NCBI GenBank assembly: GCA_002401385.1
Contig: NVSY01000028.1
Location: 41,148-56,372, forward strand
DNA: 15,225 nucleotides
Reading direction: 5' to 3'
DNA from: Flavobacteriaceae bacterium
GTDB lineage: Bacteria; Bacteroidota; Bacteroidia; Flavobacteriales; Flavobacteriaceae
Shown here: positions 1-5,770 of the stretch, piece after piece
How positions within the stretch are numbered: the first letter of the stretch is position 1
Layout of the letters: each line of letters begins with the position of its first letter
Notes under the pieces: model-generated
Seen by the model: only the letters and a program-made list of their open reading frames with translations
The model's database searches: none
What the model was told of the DNA's origin: nothing
Made by a program: the position numbers and the translations under genes

Positions 1-156
1 TTTGCCATGAATTTAACCGATGATGGAATGGTAGGGCAACAAGTGTTTGCGGGAGAAGCAACACGTTTGGCGTATATGACAGATGAAGCAAAAGAAGGTA
101 GAAATGCCTTTTTAGAAAAGAGAAAACCGAACTTTGAAAAAAAATGGATTCCATAA
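1..156 (+). CDS. menB: 1,4-dihydroxy-2-naphthoyl-CoA synthase, C-terminal end (partial)
   Basis: Frame 1 is open from the left edge and encodes the last 51 residues before TAA at 154-156. The tail contains [19 protein letters not shown], which matches the conserved C-terminus of MenB, a crotonase-fold enzyme. MenB closes the ring of o-succinylbenzoyl-CoA to give 1,4-dihydroxy-2-naphthoyl-CoA in cytoplasmic menaquinone synthesis, the usual quinone of Bacteroidota. The 'MTDEA-EG--AFLEKR-P' block separates MenB from generic enoyl-CoA hydratases. Catalytic residues lie outside the window. The next gene begins 11 nt downstream on the same strand, so the two are probably cotranscribed. Confidence 0.85.
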   Translation, partial: FAMNLTDDGMVGQQVFAGEATRLAYMTDEAKEGRNAFLEKRKPNFEKKWIP

Positions 157-167
157 ATCGATCGTAA

Positions 168-776
168 ATGAAAATAATCTGTATTGGCCGTAATTATACG
201 GAACACATAAAAGAATTGGCCAACGAGCGACCAGAGAGTCCCGTGGTGTTTTTAAAACCAGATTCTGCAATTTTACCGAAGAAAATGCCGTTTTTTATAC
301 CTCCTTTTTCCGATGATATTCATTATGAAGTGGAAGTGATATTAAAAATCAACAAGGTAGGAAAGCACATAGATGCTAAGTTCGCACATAAATATTATGA
401 CGAAATTGGGCTAGGAATTGATTTTACAGCAAGAGACGTGCAAAGGAAGTGTAAGGAAAAGGGCTTGCCTTGGGAAAAAGCGAAAGCTTTTGATGGCAGT
501 GCTGTAGTAGGAGATTTTATAGCAAAGGAATCATTTGATTTAGAAAATATAGATTTTAAATTACTTAAAAACGATGCAATAGTACAGGAAGGGAATACTC
601 AAAATATGCTGTGGGGATTTGATGAGTTGATTGCGTATGTTTCTAATTATTTCACGTTAAAAAGGGGAGATTTAATTTATACGGGGACACCTGCTGGTGT
701 AGGAAAAGTTACAGAAAATGATGTTTTAATTGGTATCTTGCAAGGCAAGGAAAATTTTAAAATAAAAATTAAGTAA
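168..776 (+). CDS. Fumarylacetoacetate hydrolase family protein (202 aa)
   Basis: This is a single-domain member of the FAH superfamily. Its length is close to the compact bacterial/FAHD1-like members, not two-domain fumarylacetoacetase. The acidic metal-binding signature is visible: HYEVEV at residues 52-57 gives Glu54 and Glu56, and GIDFTARD gives Asp85. The family's conserved TGTPAGVG motif lies near the C-terminus. Members hydrolyse, decarboxylate or isomerise 2-oxo acids and acylpyruvates using Mg2+ or Mn2+, and the substrate cannot be read from the sequence. The ATG at 168 is chosen because the conserved start MKIICIGRNY begins there. It lies 11 nt after menB and 62 nt before cinA, suggesting one transcript without implying a shared pathway. 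The protein is probably cytoplasmic, as no signal peptide is seen. Confidence 0.85.
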   Translation: MKIICIGRNYTEHIKELANERPESPVVFLKPDSAILPKKMPFFIPPFSDDIHYEVEVILKINKVGKHIDAKFAHKYYDEIGLGIDFTARDVQRKCKEKGLPWEKAKAFDGSAVVGDFIAKESFDLENIDFKLLKNDAIVQEGNTQNMLWGFDELIAYVSNYFTLKRGDLIYTGTPAGVGKVTENDVLIGILQGKENFKIKIK

Positions 777-838
777 GTGTGTGTTGCTTTATTGAAGTGA
801 TTTGAAACACAACTAAGAAATGCATTAATTTAAATTGG

Positions 839-2110
839 ATGAACGCAGAAATTATAACCATAGGTGACGAAATACTAATCGGTCAAATTGTGGATACAAA
901 CTCACAATGGATTGCTCAAGAGTTGAACAAAGTTGGAGTGTCTATTCATCAAGTGACCAGTATTCAAGATGACAAAAAACTAATTGAAAAAGCGATAGGG
1001 GATGCTATAGATAGCCCTGTTCAAATAATTATTCTGACTGGAGGATTAGGTCCTACCAAAGATGATATTACCAAGGAAGCTATTTGTAGCTATTTCAGCG
1101 GGAAAATGCGTTTGGACGAGGAAGTACTCGCTTCTAATAAAGCATTGTTTGAAAAAAACAATTATGAGTTTACAGAAGTAAATAGAAATCAAGCCCTAAT
1201 TCCATCAAATGCTATTGCTCTTGTAAATGAATTAGGAACAGCACCTGGAATTTGGATTTCCAATTGCCACCAAGTAATTGTTGCTTTACCAGGAGTTCCT
1301 GTTGAAATGAAGGGTTTAATGACTCAAAAGGTGATTCCAAGGTTAAAAGATTCTTATATGCTTCCTCATATAATTCATAGAACATTAATGACGTATGGGG
1401 TGGGAGAGAGTATAGTTGCAGAACGAATTTCCGAATGGGAAGAACAACTCCCATCGGTGATAAAATTGGCCTATTTACCCGCATTTGGAAAATTAAGGTT
1501 GCGATTATCAGCAAAAAGTAACGATAAAGAAACGCTAGAAAAATTAGTAAATCATCAGATAGATAAATTACTTCCACTCATATCAGATATTTTTGTTGGC
1601 TTTGAAGAAGAAGGGTCTATAGAAGCTGCTGTGGCCAAATTATTGACTCAGAATAAGCAAACCTTAGTGACAGCAGAGAGTTGTACAGGAGGGCAAATTG
1701 CGCAAATGATAACAGCTCAAGCAGGAGCATCCAGCTACTATTTAGGATCTGTAATAGCGTATACAGCAGAAATTAAAATAAATGAATTAGGGGTTTCTAA
1801 AGACTTAATTGAGCAACATTCGGTAGTAAGCCGTCATGTTGCAGAAGCAATGGCGAGCGGATTGAAAGAAAAATTTAAATCAGATTTTGCAATCGCCACT
1901 ACAGGAAATGCGGGACCAACTAAAGATAAGACCGATAAGAGTGTTGGGTGTGTGTGTATAGCAATAGCCACTCCATTAGGGGTTTATAGCGAAGAATTTA
2001 ATTTCGGACAACCAAGGGAAAAGGTAATTATGAAGGCTGCAACCAAGGCCTTTGAAATGCTACAAAAAGAAATTTTAAAAAAAGACGAAAACTTGTTTGT
2101 GGTTTCTTAA
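839..2110 (+). CDS. cinA: CinA family protein: NMN deamidase / nucleotide-recycling enzyme
   Basis: The 423 residues cover both CinA domains. The N-terminal MoaB/MogA-like (COG1058) domain, about 1-170, contains TGGLGPTKDD at 67-76; in characterised CinA proteins this domain hydrolyses ADP-ribose. The C-terminal PncC domain, about 260-410, contains ESCTGG with the predicted catalytic Ser281, and a TGNAGPT loop at 355-361; it deamidates nicotinamide mononucleotide to nicotinate mononucleotide in the pyridine nucleotide salvage cycle. The historical name 'competence/damage-inducible' reflects an operon in Gram-positive bacteria, not a demonstrated function here. The length is normal for a full two-domain protein and no frame break is seen. 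The last few dozen bases of the gene overlap the probable promoter of the following ribosomal protein operon. Confidence 0.93.
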   Translation: MNAEIITIGDEILIGQIVDTNSQWIAQELNKVGVSIHQVTSIQDDKKLIEKAIGDAIDSPVQIIILTGGLGPTKDDITKEAICSYFSGKMRLDEEVLASNKALFEKNNYEFTEVNRNQALIPSNAIALVNELGTAPGIWISNCHQVIVALPGVPVEMKGLMTQKVIPRLKDSYMLPHIIHRTLMTYGVGESIVAERISEWEEQLPSVIKLAYLPAFGKLRLRLSAKSNDKETLEKLVNHQIDKLLPLISDIFVGFEEEGSIEAAVAKLLTQNKQTLVTAESCTGGQIAQMITAQAGASSYYLGSVIAYTAEIKINELGVSKDLIEQHSVVSRHVAEAMASGLKEKFKSDFAIATTGNAGPTKDKTDKSVGCVCIAIATPLGVYSEEFNFGQPREKVIMKAATKAFEMLQKEILKKDENLFVVS

Positions 2111-2119
2111 AAAAAATCA

Positions 2120-2127
2120 TAAATTTG
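2120..2127 (+). promoter_or_regulatory. Bacteroidota-type promoter for rpmB operon (-7 box TAAATTTG)
   Basis: TAAATTTG is an exact match to the Bacteroidota -7 consensus TAnnTTTG. A TTG at 2097-2099, inside the end of cinA, lies 20 nt upstream, which suits the -33 element. The box is 37 nt before the rpmB start codon. Both box and spacing are present, so this is the best-supported promoter in the window, although the assignment is by consensus only. Confidence 0.65.
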
Positions 2128-2164
2128 CACCTCGTTTTGAGATAACAATAAAACTGTCAAGAGA

Positions 2165-2404
2165 ATGTCAAGAGTTTGTGAACTTACAGGAAAGAAAGCT
2201 ATGGTTGGGAACAATGTTTCTCACGCTTTGAATAGAACTAAAAGAAAATTTAATGTTAATTTAACTAAGAAACGTTTTTATCTTCCAGAAGAGGATAAGT
2301 GGGTTACTTTAAAAGTTTCTACATCAGCATTAAAAAACATTAATAAATTAGGAATTACAGCAGTAGTTAAAGAAGCCAGAAAAAATGGTTTTTTAAAACA
2401 ATAA
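2165..2404 (+). CDS. rpmB: Large-subunit ribosomal protein bL28
   Basis: The 79-residue basic protein begins MSRVCELTGKKAMVGNNVSHA, the typical bL28 N-terminus ('C-tGk----GnnvSHa--rtkr'). It is a component of the 50S subunit. Only one cysteine (Cys5) is present, so this is a zinc-independent form lacking the CxxC ribbon. It is the first gene of a tight cluster with rpmG 20 nt downstream, the arrangement expected for coordinate expression of bL28 and bL33. A promoter match lies just upstream. Confidence 0.97.
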   Translation: MSRVCELTGKKAMVGNNVSHALNRTKRKFNVNLTKKRFYLPEEDKWVTLKVSTSALKNINKLGITAVVKEARKNGFLKQ

Positions 2405-2424
2405 CTGTTTTAAAAGTATAAAAG

Positions 2425-2610
2425 ATGGCAAAAGGTAAAGGCAATAGAATCCAAGTTATTTTGGAGTGTACTGAGCACAAGGCTTCTGGAAAACCAGGAA
2501 CTTCTCGTTACATTACTACCAAAAATAAGAAAAACACACCAGATAGAATGGAAATTAAAAAATTCAATCCTATCTTGAAAAAAGTGACAGTTCATAAAGA
2601 AATTAAATAA
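2425..2610 (+). CDS. rpmG: Large-subunit ribosomal protein bL33
   Basis: The 61-residue protein starts [19 protein letters not shown] and carries the bL33 core [22 protein letters not shown]. It is a small basic 50S protein near the tRNA exit site. A single cysteine (Cys15) replaces the paired CxxC motifs of zinc-binding forms, so this is the zinc-free type. It lies between rpmB and the DUF4295 gene with gaps of 20 and 7 nt, so the three are clearly one operon. An antisense reading frame over this cluster has no family resemblance. Confidence 0.97.
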   Translation: MAKGKGNRIQVILECTEHKASGKPGTSRYITTKNKKNTPDRMEIKKFNPILKKVTVHKEIK

Positions 2611-2617
2611 TTGAGTC

Positions 2618-2770
2618 ATGGCAAAAAAAGCAGTAGCATCGTTACAAACAGGAGCTAAAAGATTAACCAAAGCAATTAAAATGGTAAGATCTCCAAAATC
2701 AGGAGCATACACATTTGTTGAGGCAATCATGGATCCATCTAAAGTAAAAGACTTTTTAGCAAAAAAATAG
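2618..2770 (+). CDS. DUF4295 family small basic protein (50 aa)
   Basis: ATG at 2618 opens a 50-codon frame ending TAG at 2768-2770. The product begins MAKKAVASLQTGAKRLTKAI and is lysine-rich, with 12 lysines. It matches the Bacteroidota-specific DUF4295 family, which typically sits between rpmG and ftsY and is about 50 residues long. Placement 7 nt behind a ribosomal protein gene and the basic composition suggest a ribosome-associated role. My recollection, not verifiable here, is that the Flavobacterium johnsoniae ribosome structure revealed an extra small large-subunit protein (bL38), for which this family is a candidate. No membrane segment or cysteine is present. Confidence 0.9.
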   Translation: MAKKAVASLQTGAKRLTKAIKMVRSPKSGAYTFVEAIMDPSKVKDFLAKK

Positions 2771-2794
2771 TCCTTACTTATTAAGATATATACA

Positions 2795-2825
2795 AAAAGC
2801 TACTTTCTTTTCGAAAGTGGCTTTT
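2795..2825 (+). terminator. Probable intrinsic terminator of the rpmB-rpmG-DUF4295 operon
   Basis: A 13-bp stem with one G-U pair (left arm 2795-2807, right arm 2813-2825) closes a 5-nt loop, 24 nt after the DUF4295 stop. The right arm ends in four T's followed by CTGTG, so the U-tract is short and read-through into ftsY is likely. Confidence 0.6.
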
Positions 2826-2938
2826 CTGTGTTAGAATTTAAAAAAATACAGGTCACCTCAATGAGGTAATAACCATAATTTTTGGCAGCCATTCTTAAGT
2901 GGTTTGCCTCCATCACTATCTTAAAAACAACGTGTAAA

Positions 2939-3892
2939 ATGAGTTTATTCAAAAAACTATTTTCAAAAGAAAAAAAGGAATCTTTAGACAAAGGTCTTGA
3001 GAAAACTAAAACTTCTTTTTTCTCAAAATTATCAAAGGCCGTTGCCGGAAAATCTACAGTAGACGCGGATGTATTGGATGAATTGGAGGAAATTCTTGTT
3101 TCTTCTGATGTAGGCGTAAGTACTACCATAAAAATTATTGATCGTATAGAAGCACGTGTTGCTAAAGATAAATATCTGGGAACCGCTGAGTTACAAGCTA
3201 TTTTACGTGAAGAAATTGCAGGTTTATTGTCTGAATCTAATCATGGAAACGAAACCGAATTTGTGCTTCCTTCGACCCATAAACCTCATGTAATAATGGT
3301 GGTGGGTGTGAATGGAGTAGGGAAAACTACCACGATTGGTAAATTAGCTGCTCAGTTTAAGAAAGCAGGTAAAAGTGTAGTACTAGGTGCTGCAGATACT
3401 TTTAGAGCGGCAGCCATAGATCAATTACAGATTTGGGCAGATAGAGTAGACATCCCTATTGTTCGTCAAGAAATGGGGTCGGACCCTGCTTCGGTATCTT
3501 TTGATACCTTGCAATCTGCAAAAGCAAGCAATGCCGATGTGGTGATTATCGATACCGCTGGACGTTTGCACAATAAAATAAACTTGATGACCGAATTGAC
3601 AAAAATAAAACGTGTCATGAAAAAAGTAGTGCCAGGCGCTCCTCATGAGGTTTTATTGATCATCGATGGGTCTACAGGTCAAAATGCTTTTGAACAAGCA
3701 AAACAATTCACCTTAGCTACAGAAGTGACTGCTTTGGCGGTTACCAAACTAGATGGAACAGCAAAAGGTGGTGTTGTTATCGGAATTTCTGATCAATTTA
3801 ATATTCCTGTAAAATATATTGGAGTAGGGGAAGGAATCGATGACTTACAAGTATTTAATAAAGTGGAGTTTGTAGATTCATTCTTTAAATAG
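2939..3892 (+). CDS. ftsY: Signal recognition particle receptor FtsY
   Basis: FtsY is the membrane-associated GTPase that docks SRP-ribosome complexes at the Sec translocon. I start it at ATG 2939 (MSLFKKLFSKEKKE), giving 317 residues. An upstream in-frame TTG at 2882 would add 19 residues unlike any FtsY N-terminus. The short basic N-region is the form seen in many Bacteroidota and lacks the long acidic A domain of E. coli. NG-domain motifs are complete: P-loop GVNGVGKTT at 123-131, DTFRAAA at 153-159, DTAGR at 205-209, TKLDGTAKGG from 269. The gene follows the ribosomal protein cluster and precedes rimO, the standard order in this phylum. No convincing -7 box was found upstream, so some expression may come from read-through of the weak terminator at 2795-2825. 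Confidence 0.96.
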   Translation: MSLFKKLFSKEKKESLDKGLEKTKTSFFSKLSKAVAGKSTVDADVLDELEEILVSSDVGVSTTIKIIDRIEARVAKDKYLGTAELQAILREEIAGLLSESNHGNETEFVLPSTHKPHVIMVVGVNGVGKTTTIGKLAAQFKKAGKSVVLGAADTFRAAAIDQLQIWADRVDIPIVRQEMGSDPASVSFDTLQSAKASNADVVIIDTAGRLHNKINLMTELTKIKRVMKKVVPGAPHEVLLIIDGSTGQNAFEQAKQFTLATEVTALAVTKLDGTAKGGVVIGISDQFNIPVKYIGVGEGIDDLQVFNKVEFVDSFFK

Positions 3893-3921
3893 AGAGAAGG
3901 TAAATCAAAAAGGGCTAAGTA

Positions 3922-3940
3922 GCTTGTAGAATTTACAAGC
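3922..3940 (+). repeat. Small hairpin in the ftsY-rimO spacer
   Basis: GCTTGTA at 3922-3928 and TACAAGC at 3934-3940 form a perfect 7-bp stem around a 5-nt loop, 29 nt after ftsY. No T-tract follows, so it is not a standard terminator. It could be an mRNA processing or stability structure. Just after it come two copies of AACAACT (3941-3954), a short heptad-phased tract before the rimO start. Confidence 0.4.
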
Positions 3941-3968
3941 AACAACTAACAACTAAGAACAGTAGTAA

Positions 3969-5288
3969 ATGCGTACAAAAGCAGTTAAAAAGAACAAAAT
4001 TAATGTAGTAACTTTAGGTTGCTCAAAAAACGTGTATGATTCAGAGGTTCTAATGGGACAATTGAAGGCGAATGATAAAGACGTAGTACACGAGGATGAA
4101 AATGACGAAGGAAATATTGTTGTAATTAACACCTGTGGTTTTATTGGTACTGCCAAAGAAGAATCCGTCAACACCATTTTACATTATGTAAATAAAAAGG
4201 AAAATGGAGAAGTGGATCGCGTGTATGTTACTGGATGTTTAAGTGAGCGCTATAAGCCAGATTTGGAAAAAGAAATCCCAAATGTAGATGAGTTTTTTGG
4301 AACCCACGATTTACCAAACTTATTAAAGGTGTTGGATGCTGATTATAAGCATGAATTAGTTGGAGAACGTTTGACTACGACTCCGAGACATTATGCTTAT
4401 TTAAAAATAGCGGAAGGTTGTGATAGACCTTGTTCATTTTGTGCCATTCCTCTAATGAGAGGTGGACATGTATCTACAAAAATTGAAGACTTAGTAACCG
4501 AAGCTTCAAAGCTAGCGAAGAAAGGAATCAAGGAATTGATTTTAATCGCTCAAGATTTGACCTATTACGGCTTGGATATCTATAAAAAACGTGCCTTGGC
4601 AGATTTATTAAAAGAATTGGCTAAGATCGATGGTATCGAATGGATTCGTTTACACTATGCATTCCCTACTGGTTTTCCTTTGGACGTGTTAGAAGTGATG
4701 CGTACCGAGCCTAAAGTATGTAATTATTTAGACATTCCGTTGCAACATATTAATACGGAAATGTTGAAATCTATGAAACGTGGAACGACTAGTGAAAAAA
4801 CTAGGAAGTTAATCGAGCAGTTTAGATCGGCAGTTCCGGACATGGCTATTCGTACAACTTTGATCGTAGGATATCCAGGAGAATCAGAAGAAAAATTCCA
4901 AGAAATGAAACAATGGGTACAGGAATCTCGTTTCGAAAGATTGGGTGCTTTTGCTTATTCTCATGAGGAAAATACCAGTGCTTACGAATTGGAAGATGAT
5001 GTGCCAGAAGATGTAAAACAACGCAGAGTTTCTGAGTTGATGGACGTTCAAAGTCAGATTTCTTTTGAATTGAATCAAGAAAAAGTAGGTCAAACTTTCA
5101 AATGTATTTTTGATCGTAAAGATGGAAATTACTTTGTAGGACGTACCGAATTTGATTCGCCAGATGTAGACAACGAAGTATTAGTTGATGCCACAGAACA
5201 CTATATTAAAGTAGGTGAGTTTATCGATATTAAAATCGACTCAGCAGGAGATTTTGATTTATACGGAGCACCTGTTTCTAGTGACTAG
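3969..5288 (+). CDS. rimO: Ribosomal protein uS12 (Asp) methylthiotransferase RimO
   Basis: RimO is a radical-SAM enzyme that adds a methylthio group to the beta-carbon of a conserved aspartate in ribosomal protein uS12. The 439 residues show the N-terminal UPF0004 domain with three cysteines for the auxiliary [4Fe-4S] cluster (Cys18 in TLGCSKN, Cys56 in NTCGF, Cys90 in VTGCLSERY). The radical-SAM motif CDRPCSFC has Cys151, Cys155 and Cys158, and a C-terminal TRAM-like region occupies about 370-435. LGCSKN with the CDRPCSFCAIP block points to RimO over MiaB. The ATG at 3969 fits the conserved start. The last residues (SSD) and the TAG stop already fall within the heptad-phased repeat that continues downstream. 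Confidence 0.95.
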   Translation: MRTKAVKKNKINVVTLGCSKNVYDSEVLMGQLKANDKDVVHEDENDEGNIVVINTCGFIGTAKEESVNTILHYVNKKENGEVDRVYVTGCLSERYKPDLEKEIPNVDEFFGTHDLPNLLKVLDADYKHELVGERLTTTPRHYAYLKIAEGCDRPCSFCAIPLMRGGHVSTKIEDLVTEASKLAKKGIKELILIAQDLTYYGLDIYKKRALADLLKELAKIDGIEWIRLHYAFPTGFPLDVLEVMRTEPKVCNYLDIPLQHINTEMLKSMKRGTTSEKTRKLIEQFRSAVPDMAIRTTLIVGYPGESEEKFQEMKQWVQESRFERLGAFAYSHEENTSAYELEDDVPEDVKQRRVSELMDVQSQISFELNQEKVGQTFKCIFDRKDGNYFVGRTEFDSPDVDNEVLVDATEHYIKVGEFIDIKIDSAGDFDLYGAPVSSD

Positions 5289-5390
5289 TGACACAGGAGT
5301 CAGGACACAGGAGTCAGGACACAGGAGTCAGGACACAGGAGTCAGGACACAGGAGTCAGGACACAGGAGTCAGGACACAGGAGTCAGGAC
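5278..5390 (+). repeat. Tandem minisatellite: seven perfect 14-bp units, in heptad phase from 5278
   Basis: The unit ACAGGAGTCAGGAC occurs seven times without a mismatch at 5293-5390. Each unit is two related heptads (CACAGGA and GTCAGGA in shifted register). Two more heptads, CTAGTGA twice at 5278-5291, carry the same phase back into the last codons and stop of rimO. The open frame across the array only translates the repeat and is not a gene. Perfect identity of the units suggests recent expansion or homogenisation. Confidence 0.95.
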
Positions 5391-5412
5391 AAAATCATAA
5401 AAGACTAAATTT

Positions 5413-5449
5413 AAAAAGCCTAAGATTGTAAAATCTTAGGCTTTTTTTT
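5413..5449 (+). terminator. Strong intrinsic terminator downstream of rimO
   Basis: AAAAAGCCTAAGATT (5413-5427) pairs perfectly with 5432-5446 around a 4-nt loop, and the T run extends to 5449. It lies 124 nt after the rimO stop, beyond the 14-bp array. The A-rich left arm would also give a U-tract on the minus strand, so it may end transcription from the converging M14 peptidase gene too. Confidence 0.88.
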
Positions 5450-5458
5450 ATGCGTTAA

Positions 5459-5702
5459 TGTCAAGAAGTCTTAGCTCCTGATTCTTGGTTCTTAAGTCTG
5501 TCCCGTAAATGTCAAGAAGTCTTACATCCTGATTCTTGGTTCTTATGTCCGTTCCAGAAATGTCAAGAAGTCTTAGCTCCTGATTCCTGTTTCTTAAGTC
5601 TGTCCCGTAAATGTCAAGAAGTCTTGCATCCTGATTCTTGGTTCTTATGTCCGTTCCAGAAATGTCAAGAAGTCTTACATCCTGATTCTTGGTTCTTATG
5701 TC
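5459..5702 (+). repeat. Five tandem 51-bp repeats in two alternating subtypes
   Basis: TGTCAAGAAG recurs at 5459, 5510, 5561, 5612 and 5663, an exact 51-bp period. The fifth copy loses similarity near 5702. Units 1 and 3 are type A (TTAGCTCC early, TTAAGTCTGTCCCGT late). Units 2, 4 and 5 are type B (CATCC early, TTATGTC late; 2 and 4 continue CGTTCCAGA). Within each unit about 35 bp is phased as heptads of the form TCYTRNN, and the other 16 bp contains the TGTCAAGAAG core. The order A-B-A-B-B implies growth by duplication of a 102-bp A-B pair. Confidence 0.95.
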
Positions 5703-5728
5703 ATTTTCATCGAGTCTCTTTCATGATG

Positions 5729-5770
5729 TCTAGCAACTCAATTCTAATATCTAAAATCTCACATCTATTT
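5729..5770 (+). repeat. Degenerate 7-bp-phased TCT tract running into the M14 stop codon
   Basis: Six consecutive heptads at 5729-5770 begin TCT, except the second (ACT), for example TCTAATA at 5743 and TCTAAAA at 5750. The peptidase stop codon (complement of 5765-5767) lies within the last one. The tract has the same strand sense and phase length as the heptads in the adjacent 51-bp units. Confidence 0.6.

Noticed and set aside
2410..2730. Minus-strand 106-codon frame over rpmG and the DUF4295 gene
   Set aside because: It is a shadow of two well-supported genes on the other strand.
2882..2938. Upstream TTG extension of ftsY
   Set aside because: The 19 added residues are unlike FtsY N-termini, and ATG 2939 begins with the expected basic MSLFKKLF sequence.
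5215..5400. Plus-strand 61-codon frame across the 14-bp array, encoding repeated TGVRTQESGHRSQ-type peptide
   Set aside because: The frame overlaps rimO and is a by-product of a 14-bp repeat without stops; it has no independent start or family resemblance.
5459..5702. CRISPR array
   Set aside because: The 51-bp units are contiguous tandem repeats with no unique spacers, and no cas genes are near.
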